Assembly: GCA_902200405.1 (NCBI GenBank)
Contig: CABIKN020000023.1
Location: forward strand, 1-49,050
DNA length: 49,050 nt
Source: Candidatus Roizmanbacteria bacterium
GTDB taxonomy: Bacteria; Patescibacteriota; Microgenomatia; UBA1406; GWC2-37-13
Reading direction: 5' to 3'
Shown here piece by piece: positions 1 to 7,257 of the stretch (positions are counted from its first letter, which is position 1; each line of letters starts with the position of its first letter). The notes under the pieces are model-generated. The model was not told where the DNA came from. It did no database searches and saw nothing but the letters and a program-made list of their open reading frames with translations. The position numbers were made by a program, and so were the translations under genes.

Positions 1-93
1 AAATAAAAAAATCATTAGTTTATGATAGTACGTAAAATGACATAAACAACTTTAACCAGCTTCGTTTACCCTGAGAGTTAATCGAAGGGATTT

Positions 94-99
94 TATAAT
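94..99 (+). promoter_or_regulatory. Possible -10 element of glyA
   Basis: TATAAT lies 17 nt before the glyA start, with no convincing -35. Just upstream (69-89) is a degenerate dyad, CCCT...AGGG, resembling the CCCTGAG...TCGAAGGG repeats that are dispersed in many bacterial genomes. Confidence 0.35.
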
Positions 100-116
100 T
101 TTTTAAATTTAATTAA

Positions 117-1445
117 ATGAAAGACATAAAAATTTACAATCTGGTTAAAAAGGAGGAGAAAAGACAAAAAGAAGGAATCGAGTTAATACCCTCCGAAAAT
201 TATGCCTCCAGTGAAGTAAGGAAAGTTTTATCTTCATACTTTGTTAATAAATATTCCGAAGGTTATCCAAAAAAGCGCTACTATGGCGGTAATGAAAATG
301 TTGATGAGCTGGAAATACTATGCCAGGAAAGAGCCAAGAAACTTTTTGGAGTGCCCTTTGTTAATGTTCAACCATATTCAGGATCTCCAGCAAATCTAGC
401 TGTTTATTTGGCAACTTGTAAACCAGGCGATGTAGTCATGGGTCAAGCTTTGATTGCTGGAGGACATCTTACCCACGGTCATATGGTTTCGGCAACGGGT
501 ATATTTTATAAACCATTTCAATATTCGTTGAGAAAAGATAATGTCTACAAAAATGAAGACCTATTTGATTATGCAGAGATCAGAAGATTGGCAAAAGAAC
601 ACAGACCAAAGTTAATTTGGGTAGGAGCCACTGCTTATCCGCTTAAATTTAATTACAAAAAGTTTGCGGAAATTGCTGACGAAGTCGGAGCTTATCTGGT
701 TGCCGATATTGCACATGTTGCAGGTTTAATTGCCGGAGGAGCTCATCCTTCACCAGTTCCTTATGTTCATATTGTTACAACCACAACTCACAAAACCTTA
801 AGGGGGCCACGAGGAGCGATGATCATGGTGACCAACAAAGGTTTAAAGAAAGATCCTGATTTGGCTGATAAGATAAATAAAGCTGTATTTCCGGGACTGC
901 AAGGAGGACCGCATGACAATACAACAGCTGGAATTGCCGTTGCTTTATTTGAAGCAGCTCAGCCATCTTTTAAAAAATATGCAGTTCAAATTGTCAAAAA
1001 CTCCGGTGTCTTGGCAAAAACATTGATCGACGGCGGTTTGAAACTAGTCGGTGGCGGCAGTGAAAATCATCTGCTGCTTGTTAATTTAACTAATGTTTTG
1101 GGAGCGGGCTCTGGAGTATTTGCTCAAAAAGCTCTTGACTGGGTCGGACTGACATTAAATAAAAATACTGTCCCTGATGAAACTTCGTCTCCATTTTATC
1201 CATCAGGAATAAGACTTGGTACACCAGCCTCAACCAGCCGGGGAATGAAGGAAAAAGAGATGAAATTTATCGGTGAGGTAATTTTAGAAGTAATTAATCT
1301 ATTAAAGTCATATCGTTTGCCGGACAAAAAAGAGGAACGAAAAGATTATATTGCTAATTTTGAAAGGGAAATGAGAGTCAACAAAAAAATGAAGGAAATT
1401 CATTTAAGGGTCAAAAAACTTTCTCTCAGATTTCCGATACCATAA
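117..1445 (+). CDS. glyA: Serine hydroxymethyltransferase
   Basis: This cytosolic PLP enzyme interconverts serine and glycine and makes 5,10-methylene-tetrahydrofolate, so it feeds one-carbon metabolism. The 442-aa product is a little longer than usual (about 417-430). It starts in the usual way, with IELIPSENYAS near residue 21. The cofactor region ADIAHVAGL (D197, H200) and the PLP-lysine motif TTTTHKTLRGPRG (K226) are intact. The C-terminal small domain contains GIRLGTPASTSRGM. There is no Shine-Dalgarno sequence before the ATG. The gene appears monocistronic, with a separate promoter before the next gene. Assignment is secure. Confidence 0.97.
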   Translation: MKDIKIYNLVKKEEKRQKEGIELIPSENYASSEVRKVLSSYFVNKYSEGYPKKRYYGGNENVDELEILCQERAKKLFGVPFVNVQPYSGSPANLAVYLATCKPGDVVMGQALIAGGHLTHGHMVSATGIFYKPFQYSLRKDNVYKNEDLFDYAEIRRLAKEHRPKLIWVGATAYPLKFNYKKFAEIADEVGAYLVADIAHVAGLIAGGAHPSPVPYVHIVTTTTHKTLRGPRGAMIMVTNKGLKKDPDLADKINKAVFPGLQGGPHDNTTAGIAVALFEAAQPSFKKYAVQIVKNSGVLAKTLIDGGLKLVGGGSENHLLLVNLTNVLGAGSGVFAQKALDWVGLTLNKNTVPDETSSPFYPSGIRLGTPASTSRGMKEKEMKFIGEVILEVINLLKSYRLPDKKEERKDYIANFEREMRVNKKMKEIHLRVKKLSLRFPIP

Positions 1446-1461
1446 GTTTTATTAATTGGCA

Positions 1462-1489
1462 TTGATTTATTAAAAATATTGTGTACTAT
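1462..1489 (+). promoter_or_regulatory. Promoter of the SurA-N-like gene
   Basis: TTGATT, a 16-nt spacer and TACTAT end 5 nt before the ATG at 1495. Transcription from this element would give an essentially leaderless mRNA. Confidence 0.45.
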
Positions 1490-1494
1490 TAATT

Positions 1495-2178
1495 ATGGCT
1501 AAAAAAATAAAGAGTGGAAAATTATCTGAAAAAAGAATGATTATTGAAAAGGTAGTTGATGAAGTAAAGACTCCAGGGGTCGCGGTTAAATTTCCAAAAA
1601 AACTTTTTTTATATGTTTTTATACTATTCATTGTTCTTGGAGGAGTTTATTTTGGAAAAAAAGTTTTTTTTGCCGCATCGGTTAACGGACAGTTGATAAA
1701 TCGTTTATCAGTTATCAAAGACCTGGAAAAGCAAGGGGGTAAAAAAGTTCTTGAAACTATCGTTCTTAAAACCTTGATCAATCAAGAAGCGCAAAAAAGA
1801 AAATTGGTCGTCACTCAAAAGGAACTTGATGCGGAATTACAAAAAATTGAGAAAAATGTTTCTTCGCAAGGATCAACCCTTGAAGCTTTATTGGCTCAAC
1901 AGGGAATGACTAAGAATGATTTAGTTGGTGAAATAAAGCTACAGCTTTTGGTTACAAAGATGGTTGAAAAAAATGTTTCAGTTACAGAAAAAGAGATTGA
2001 TAGCTATTTAGACGGACAGACGAGCCAGAATCCACTGGGTTCATCTCAACCAACACCAATATTAAGCAGGGTTCAAGCAGAAACAGCCATCAGACAACAG
2101 AAACTTCAGAAAGAAATTCAAACTTTCGTGGCTGAACTTAAAGCCAAAGCCAAGATCAACTACTTCATAAAGTATTGA
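1495..2178 (+). CDS. Membrane-anchored SurA N-terminal-domain protein
   Basis: This 227-aa protein has a lysine-rich cytoplasmic N-terminus of about 35 residues and one membrane segment (LFLYVFILFIVLGGVYFG). An extracellular helical part follows that resembles the SurA/PrsA N-terminal chaperone domain (VNGQLINRLSVIKDLEKQGG, LINQEAQKRKLVVTQKELDAEL). No parvulin PPIase domain follows; the protein ends soon after the VTEKEIDSYL helix. It probably acts as a surface-held folding chaperone without isomerase activity. That is inferred from domain resemblance only. It is monocistronic and convergent with the next gene. Confidence 0.7.
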   Translation: MAKKIKSGKLSEKRMIIEKVVDEVKTPGVAVKFPKKLFLYVFILFIVLGGVYFGKKVFFAASVNGQLINRLSVIKDLEKQGGKKVLETIVLKTLINQEAQKRKLVVTQKELDAELQKIEKNVSSQGSTLEALLAQQGMTKNDLVGEIKLQLLVTKMVEKNVSVTEKEIDSYLDGQTSQNPLGSSQPTPILSRVQAETAIRQQKLQKEIQTFVAELKAKAKINYFIKY

Positions 2179-2221
2179 TCTGTTGAGCATGCCGGTCAGG
2201 AACCGACTAATCCTTATAATG

Positions 2222-2965
2222 TTAAACTATTCGTTTCCAAGCTTTAAATTCTTTTACATCAGATCGACTTAGATTGAACCAGTCTCCATTTAATCTCTTA
2301 GATTTAAATCGATTGAGCCAGTATGTTTCAACGCCTGTGATGTCAACAGTCTCTATGGAGTGAACTGGAGTTATTTTTTCAGGTAATTCAATTCTGTTTT
2401 GTCCCAAACGTCGCAATAGATTAGTAGCTTTACCGATTCTATATTGATTGTAGCTACCATGCTTGATCAAATACACCCAGCCATGTGTCTTTTTTTCTGT
2501 ATTCTCTTCCTCTGTTTTATTTTCATTTTTATATTTTTCCAAAACTGTATTACATATATCTACAATATCCTCAAATCCTTGTTGGTCTTTGATGTATTCG
2601 AGAATTGATTGTGCCAAATTTCCGGTCAAACCAAGTTTTTTGTAAAAAGTTCTCGAGGCAGGAAATTTCGAATTATTGTAGCGTTTAACATCTAAGACTG
2701 CCCTTGTTGGCCATTTTCCTTTTTCACGAATAACTTCAATAAAAATCTTACATAATTGTTCATGACCATATTTAGTATTGTCGAATTTATTGGGGGTTAA
2801 TCCTGCTTCATGGACAAGCTCACCATAATTAGACCAAGAGTGTTTACGTAAATCATATGGTCCAATTCCTGTTATTTCTTCAAACTTTTTTGCACCCGGA
2901 GTCTTACCTCCATTCTCTTTAGTCAATTTTTGGATTTCGCTTAAAATATCTTTTTTTGTCAACAT
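2222..2965 (-). CDS. GIY-YIG (T5orf172/MUG113-type) nuclease-like protein with homing-endonuclease-associated repeats
   Basis: The C-terminal third (about residues 161-233) looks like a T5orf172/MUG113 GIY-YIG domain: GWVYLIKHG, YRIGKA (175-180), arginines at 185-186, and the helix VETYWLNRF with candidate catalytic E213, closing with NGDWFNL. The N-terminal half holds two short repeats like those found beside HNH and GIY-YIG homing endonucleases: KTPGAKKFEEITGIG...W..YGELVHEAG, then KWPTRAVLDVKR. An acidic, lysine-rich linker (residues 143-160) joins the halves. It is probably a DNA-binding nuclease of accessory or mobile origin. No intron or intein is visible around it. It lies next to a tRNA and hairpin repeats. 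Confidence 0.7.
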   Translation of the reverse strand: MLTKKDILSEIQKLTKENGGKTPGAKKFEEITGIGPYDLRKHSWSNYGELVHEAGLTPNKFDNTKYGHEQLCKIFIEVIREKGKWPTRAVLDVKRYNNSKFPASRTFYKKLGLTGNLAQSILEYIKDQQGFEDIVDICNTVLEKYKNENKTEEENTEKKTHGWVYLIKHGSYNQYRIGKATNLLRRLGQNRIELPEKITPVHSIETVDITGVETYWLNRFKSKRLNGDWFNLSRSDVKEFKAWKRIV

Positions 2966-2975
2966 ATTTTTAGTA

Positions 2976-3004
2976 AATAATCTATTTATAACTCAAAGTG
3001 TCAA
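2976..3004 (-). promoter_or_regulatory. Possible promoter of the GIY-YIG gene
   Basis: On the minus strand, TTGACA (3004-2999) is followed 16-17 nt later by GATTAT/ATTATT, about 10 nt before the start codon. Confidence 0.35.
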
Positions 3005-3106
3005 TCTTGTGGAACCGTAACAAAATCGGTTGGTAAAATAATAACTTCTACTTGTAATGATAGCATGAAATAGGTATAGATGGGGCATATGAAAAAATAT
3101 AAATGC

Positions 3107-3130
3107 GTCATTCCCTCGTAGGAGGGAATC
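3107..3130. repeat. Hairpin repeat copy 1 (ATTCCC-N8-GGGAAT type)
   Basis: The core at 3110-3129 is ATTCCC, 8 nt, GGGAAT, flanked by GTC on one side. It faces copy 2 in the opposite orientation, about 40 nt away, so the pair forms a MITE-sized unit of about 89 bp (3107-3195). Confidence 0.65.
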
Positions 3131-3170
3131 AAGGCTAAATATTCATTTTTAAAAGAAGTAATTATAGAAT

Positions 3171-3195
3171 GGATCCCCGTCTTCACGGGGATGAC
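3171..3195. repeat. Hairpin repeat copy 2
   Basis: The core at 3173-3192 is ATCCCC, GTCTTCAC, GGGGAT, followed by GAC. It differs from copy 3 only by a C-to-T and the matching G-to-A change, which keeps the stem paired. Confidence 0.65.
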
Positions 3196-3237
3196 AATAC
3201 CAGCCTAAATTATATAACTAGTAGGGGTACAGATGAC

Positions 3238-3258
3238 AAAAAAAGAGCGGGCTACTCT
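3238..3258 (-). terminator. Weak intrinsic terminator downstream of tRNA-Gln
   Basis: Read on the minus strand, a short stem AGAGT/GCTCT (one G-U pair) with loop AGCCC runs straight into a T tract. It lies about 55 nt beyond the tRNA 3' end. Confidence 0.4.
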
Positions 3259-3311
3259 ACCGTTCTATTTCTAACTAAAACCAACCGTTTTTGTTACGCT
3301 TCTCAATCTTG

Positions 3312-3382
3312 TTGCCCAGCCTCGATTTGAACGAGGATAAATAGATTCAGAGTCTATTGTCCTACCGTTAGACGACCGGGCA
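3312..3382 (-). tRNA. tRNA-Gln (anticodon CTG)
   Basis: A 71-nt cloverleaf can be folded by eye. The acceptor TGCCCGG pairs with CTGGGCA (one G-T), giving the U1-A72 pair typical of glutamine tRNAs. The D arm is GTCT...GGAC. The anticodon stem ATAGA/TCTAT encloses CTCTGAA, with CTG at positions 34-36. The T arm is CCTCG-TTCAAAT-CGAGG. The discriminator is A and the CCA end is not encoded. Confidence 0.95.
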
Positions 3383-3473
3383 TAAATAAGCTAACCATAT
3401 TTTAACAAAAAAAAGAGTCAAAAACATTGATTGCGCTATTGTTTGTCTACATTTTAAAATGTACTAATAGACT

Positions 3474-3498
3474 GGATTCCCGTCTTCACGGGAATGAC
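3474..3498. repeat. Hairpin repeat copy 3
   Basis: The core at 3476-3495 is ATTCCC, GTCTTCAC, GGGAAT, followed by GAC. The loop is identical to copy 2 and the stem carries a compensatory pair change. Confidence 0.65.
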
Positions 3499-3550
3499 AT
3501 AATATAGATACCCGACTGCTTGGCTGCGAGGTAGTTCATTTATGTAAGAT

Positions 3551-3589
3551 TTGACATATAATAATACATATGTTATTATCTTGACATAT
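3551..3589 (+). promoter_or_regulatory. Promoter and likely operator of the Phd/RelE operon
   Basis: TTGACA (3551-3556), a 17-nt spacer and TATTAT (3574-3579) form a near-consensus promoter. It ends 8 nt before the ATG at 3588, so the mRNA would be almost leaderless. TTGACATAT occurs twice as a direct repeat (3551-3559 and 3581-3589), and CATATG lies midway, so the antitoxin probably binds here. Confidence 0.65.
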
Positions 3590-3926
3590 GAAAAAAATTA
3601 CTAAAAAAATTAAAGAGTTTACCTATTCATTGGTTCCGGAATTAATTTCAGCCTCCGACTTACAGAGGAAATCAGGAAAGATTCTTCGGATGCTTAAAGA
3701 TTCTACCCAGCCATATTTTATTGTTAAAAATAACAAACCGACCGGAGTAATAGTTGGAATCAATGAATATGAAAGACTAAAGAAAATACAAACAGAATGG
3801 GAATGGGCAGACACTGTTGGAGCAATAAAAGATACAGAAAAATCAAAAAGAGAAGGCAAATTAATAAAATTAGAGGGATCATTTTATGATCTTTGGAAAA
3901 CATTAAAAGAAGAAAATGATGACTGA
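3588..3926 (+). CDS. Phd/YefM-family antitoxin
   Basis: This 112-aa protein contains the Phd/YefM fold from about residue 20: ISASDLQRKSGKILRMLKDS, then QPYFIVKNNKPTGVIVGINEYERLKKI. The C-terminal tail (WEWADTVGAIKDTEKSKREGK onward) is the part that normally wraps and neutralises the toxin. It is first in a two-gene operon; its last 11 nt overlap the toxin gene, the usual arrangement for coupled translation. Autoregulation through the TTGACATAT repeats is inferred. Confidence 0.88.
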   Translation: MKKITKKIKEFTYSLVPELISASDLQRKSGKILRMLKDSTQPYFIVKNNKPTGVIVGINEYERLKKIQTEWEWADTVGAIKDTEKSKREGKLIKLEGSFYDLWKTLKEENDD

Positions 3927-4182
3927 AATATATTTTTCTCCGCGGTTTAAAAAGTCAATTGGCAAAATTCCTTTAGAAATAATTGAAGCCTTAACAATAA
4001 AACAGACATTATTTATGATTAATCCATTTCATTCTACTTTAAAAACCCATAAACTAACCGGAAAACTAAATCAATATTATTCTTTTTCTATAACTCATTC
4101 GTACAGGATTATTTTTGAATTTTTGAGTAAAAATAAAGTGGTATTTGTAAATATAGGCACTCACGGAATATATAAAAAATGA
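3916..4182 (+). CDS. RelE/ParE-family toxin
   Basis: The 88-aa product has the RelE/ParE/YafQ layout: an N-terminal strand and helices (YFSPRFKKSIGKIP), HKLTGKLNQYYSFSITHSYRIIFEF, and a final strand ending in NIGTHGIYKK. H and Y in the last motif sit where the catalytic histidine and tyrosine of RelE/YafQ mRNA interferases lie. A ParE-like gyrase poison cannot be excluded from sequence. A second ATG three bases downstream is an equally possible start. It is partnered with the upstream Phd-type antitoxin. Confidence 0.85.
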   Translation: MMTEIYFSPRFKKSIGKIPLEIIEALTIKQTLFMINPFHSTLKTHKLTGKLNQYYSFSITHSYRIIFEFLSKNKVVFVNIGTHGIYKK

Positions 4183-4188
4183 TAGAAT
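4183..4188 (+). promoter_or_regulatory. -10 element of eno
   Basis: TAGAAT lies 7 nt before the eno ATG, which suggests leaderless transcription. The -35 is poor. Confidence 0.35.
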
Positions 4189-4195
4189 ATTAATT

Positions 4196-5488
4196 ATGAA
4201 AATAAAATCACTTCATGCCCAGGAAATTTTAGACAGTCGAGGAAATCCGACGATAGAATGTGTCGCTACTTTAGAAGACGGTTCAACAGGATGGGCGGCG
4301 ATTCCATCAGGGGCTTCAACAGGAAAATATGAGGCGGTTGAGCTACGAGACAATGATCCAAAACGATATGGTGGAACTGGAGTTTTGAAAGCGATTGAAA
4401 ACGTTAACACAACTATTCAATCAGCCGTTAAAGGACTTGATGCTGAAGATCAAAATAAATTAGACCAGACGATGATAGAACTTGATGGTACGGAAAATAA
4501 AAGTAAATTGGGTGCCAATGCTATTCTTTCCGTTTCATTAAGTGTTGCCAGAGCGCAGGCCGCCAATGAAAAAAAACCTCTTTATCAATATCTCTCAAAA
4601 TTCAATCCTGATTTTAAGGGAACTTACACAATGCCACTTACTATGATGAACGTTTTAAACGGAGGTAAGCACGGTAACTGGGCGAGCGATATCCAAGAAT
4701 ATATGATCTTTCCGGTCGGCGCCGAAAATACCCAAGAATCAATCAGGATGGGAGTTGAAATTTACCAGGCTTTAAAATCAATTTTAAAATCAAAAGGTTA
4801 TGCGATTGCGGTTGGTGATGAAGGCGGATATGCACCGCAATTTAAGTCCAATGAAGAACCGTTCCAGATTTTAATGGAAGCGATTCAAAAAGCCTGCTAT
4901 GTTCCAGGAAAGGATATTTGTCTGGGAATTGATGGAGCGGCCTCGGAGTTCTTTAAAGACGGTCGATATCAATTAAAAAAAGAACGTTTAAATTTGTCAA
5001 CTGATGAGTTGGTGGAATTTTATCTGAATCTATGGAAAAAATATCCGATCGTTTCAATGGAAGATGTTTTTGATCAAGATGATTGGGACGGTTTTAAAAA
5101 GTTTTACCAAAAAACAGAGGGAAAGATACAGGTGATGGGCGACGACTTATTTGTCACTAATATTAAAAGACTGAAAAAAGGAATTGATGAAAAAACTTGC
5201 AATTCAATACTTATTAAATTAAATCAAATTGGGACGCTGACCGAGACAGTTGATGCCGTTCTTATGGCTCGAAAAGCGGGAATGACAGCTATCGTTTCTC
5301 ATCGAAGTGCCGAGACGGAAGATACCTTTATGGCTGATTTTGTGGTGGCCATGGGAACTGGACAGATAAAGACCGGAGCACCGGCAAGAGGTGAAAGAAC
5401 AGCAAAATATAATCGACTAATGAGAATTGAACGAGAATTAGGAAATAAATCCCAATTTGCCAAATTTCCGTTTAAAAATATACTCTAA
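4196..5488 (+). CDS. eno: Enolase
   Basis: Converts 2-phosphoglycerate to phosphoenolpyruvate in glycolysis. The 430-aa length is standard. It opens with the usual AQEILDSRGNPTIE. Catalytic and metal-binding landmarks are visible: H159 (GGKHGNWA), E209 in GDEGGYAP, D246, E289 (SMEDVF), D316 (GDDLF), K341 in ILIKLNQIGTLTE, and the SHRSAETED loop. The C-terminus ends in the usual KTGAPARGERTAKYN region. It is followed after 8 nt by the peroxiredoxin gene, so the two may be co-transcribed. Confidence 0.98.
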   Translation: MKIKSLHAQEILDSRGNPTIECVATLEDGSTGWAAIPSGASTGKYEAVELRDNDPKRYGGTGVLKAIENVNTTIQSAVKGLDAEDQNKLDQTMIELDGTENKSKLGANAILSVSLSVARAQAANEKKPLYQYLSKFNPDFKGTYTMPLTMMNVLNGGKHGNWASDIQEYMIFPVGAENTQESIRMGVEIYQALKSILKSKGYAIAVGDEGGYAPQFKSNEEPFQILMEAIQKACYVPGKDICLGIDGAASEFFKDGRYQLKKERLNLSTDELVEFYLNLWKKYPIVSMEDVFDQDDWDGFKKFYQKTEGKIQVMGDDLFVTNIKRLKKGIDEKTCNSILIKLNQIGTLTETVDAVLMARKAGMTAIVSHRSAETEDTFMADFVVAMGTGQIKTGAPARGERTAKYNRLMRIERELGNKSQFAKFPFKNIL

Positions 5489-5496
5489 TCCAAACT

Positions 5497-5958
5497 ATGA
5501 AAGCATTTGATTTTTCTTTGCCGGATCAAAACGGAGAGTTTCATAAACTTTCCGATTATCATGGTCAATTTGTTGTCTTGTATTTTTATCCCAAAGATGA
5601 CACCCCTGGGTGTACAGTTGAGGCCTGCAGTTTCCGGGATAATCAAGAAAAGTTTAGTAAAAACGGAATTGTTATCTTAGGTGTTTCGAAAGATACGGTT
5701 GTTTCACATAAAAAATTTGCACAGAAACATAATCTTAGATTTACAATTTTTTCTGATGTAGAAAAAAAAGTAATTAAAGAGTATAAAGCTTGGGGTGTAA
5801 AGAAGTTTTTAGGCAGGACTTATGATGGTATCTTAAGAAAAACTTATTTGATAGATAGAGATGGGAATATAGTAAAGGTCTACGACAAAGTCAATCCGTT
5901 GACCCATGCAGAGGAAATTTTAAAGGATAAAGAAGATATTAATAAAATGCCTGTATAG
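5497..5958 (+). CDS. bcp: Thiol peroxidase, BCP/PrxQ type
   Basis: A 153-aa peroxiredoxin that reduces hydroperoxides using thioredoxin-type donors. The peroxidatic motif DDTPGCTVEACSFRD contains C39 and the resolving C44, the five-residue spacing of atypical 2-Cys PrxQ enzymes. The thioredoxin-fold core FVVLYFYPKDDTPGC and the later R in GRTYDGILRKTYLID fit the family. It sits just behind eno. Its last 20 nt overlap the convergent glycosyltransferase gene. Confidence 0.95.
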   Translation: MKAFDFSLPDQNGEFHKLSDYHGQFVVLYFYPKDDTPGCTVEACSFRDNQEKFSKNGIVILGVSKDTVVSHKKFAQKHNLRFTIFSDVEKKVIKEYKAWGVKKFLGRTYDGILRKTYLIDRDGNIVKVYDKVNPLTHAEEILKDKEDINKMPV

Positions 5959-7255
5959 TGTATTGTCCACCTGATTTTATAATAAATGCCTTTTGTGGGT
6001 AAAAAGGAAGATTGCTCGCAACATTTTCTTTAGATATAAGAACTTTACCATTATAAACAGGAATGTCTTTATAACTTTTTCCGTATATATAAACTTTATT
6101 TTTAAGATAATATTGAGCTGTAAAAAAATCCAGGTCATCAGTAAAGATCAAATCCTTTTTATTAGCAATAACCTTTATTTCTTTAAATACCTTCCTTAGA
6201 TCGGTTTTTTCCCGATATTTTATCTGTAATTTTTGATAACTGAAGGTCAAAGCTATCAATAAGGCAAATAGAATTGCGCGACGATATATATTTATTTTTT
6301 CCATAACAAAAATTACGAACAGCAAAAGGCCGACGGTAGTAAAGATCAGATAACGTGGAAAATACAAAGGTTTAATAAATGAGATAAAGCCAACAGCTAA
6401 AGAAATTCCGATACCCCATATAAAAAGTAGCTTAAAATTTAACTGATCTTTTTTTGAAACGCTTACTACATATTGGTAAATTCCAATTATAGTAACAATC
6501 ATTAAAACAACCGAAAAATACATAACGTTGTTTTGAATTTTTGCGATCAGTTCACCCGAATAAAAAGCTGCTTCATTGCCTGTATATATGATCCCAAGCA
6601 ACCCAAAAATATCTTCTAGCTGAGGTTTATTTATCCAAAAAGAATTTGGTAATTTATTTTGGGTAAAGAAAAAAATCAGCCAGGGGGAAAATATCAATAA
6701 AGACAGGTAAATAAACTTACTTTTAATATATTCGACACTTTTTCTGTTAATGATCAAAAAAAATATCTGGCTGAAAACGACCAATAACATAAAATAATGG
6801 GTAAAAAGTCCGGCAATTGTTGATAATAAATAAAGTCGATTGTTTTTTTTATAAAAAGCGTAAAAGGATAAAGTTGCAAAAAAAGCAAACATTGAATACA
6901 TCCTTGCCTCGAAAGCGTAGTATAACAACAAAGGATTAATAATAAATAAAATTAAATATAAAGATGCTTTTCTTTCTCTCATTTTAAAGATATTTGTTAA
7001 AAATAAAAAAACAATACAGATGGTTCCCCAAAAAAACAAAAGAGATAAACTTCTTAATGCTATTTCCGAGCTTCCAAATAGATTCATCCAAAAATGTAGA
7101 ACAAAATAATATAAAGGAGGATTAAAATCCTTAGCTGTTAAAAAAAGCATTTCAACAATATTTTTTTTAGCCATGAAGTATGAAAAAGCCTCATCTCTCC
7201 AGAAAGACTGGGTGAGAAATAAGAGAGGGGTTTTGGTGAAAAGATAGGTCAACAT
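5939..7255 (-). CDS. Membrane glycosyltransferase, GT39/PMT-like (RgtA/B/C/D type)
   Basis: A polytopic membrane protein of 438 aa with about 9-11 hydrophobic segments. The first extracytoplasmic loop has FWRDEAFSYFMAKK, the acidic DE pair that marks PMT_2/GT-C enzymes using polyprenyl-phosphate sugars, followed by FNPPLYYFVLHFWMNLFG and a short charged C-terminal part. It should add a sugar to a protein or glycan on the outer face of the membrane; the substrate is unknown. The ATG follows the stop of the GT2 gene by 2 nt, so the two form an operon. Confidence 0.82.
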   Translation of the reverse strand: MLTYLFTKTPLLFLTQSFWRDEAFSYFMAKKNIVEMLFLTAKDFNPPLYYFVLHFWMNLFGSSEIALRSLSLLFFWGTICIVFLFLTNIFKMRERKASLYLILFIINPLLLYYAFEARMYSMFAFFATLSFYAFYKKNNRLYLLSTIAGLFTHYFMLLVVFSQIFFLIINRKSVEYIKSKFIYLSLLIFSPWLIFFFTQNKLPNSFWINKPQLEDIFGLLGIIYTGNEAAFYSGELIAKIQNNVMYFSVVLMIVTIIGIYQYVVSVSKKDQLNFKLLFIWGIGISLAVGFISFIKPLYFPRYLIFTTVGLLLFVIFVMEKINIYRRAILFALLIALTFSYQKLQIKYREKTDLRKVFKEIKVIANKKDLIFTDDLDFFTAQYYLKNKVYIYGKSYKDIPVYNGKVLISKENVASNLPFYPQKAFIIKSGGQYTIQAFY

Positions 7256-7257
7256 AG

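Noticed and set aside
69-99. Possible TPP or folate riboswitch upstream of glyA (CCCTGAGAG segment)
   Set aside because: Too short, lacks the conserved riboswitch core, and fits a degenerate dispersed dyad better.
3001-3186. 61-codon minus-strand ORF
   Set aside because: It lies over the hairpin repeats, has no -10 or Shine-Dalgarno at its start and no recognisable domain.
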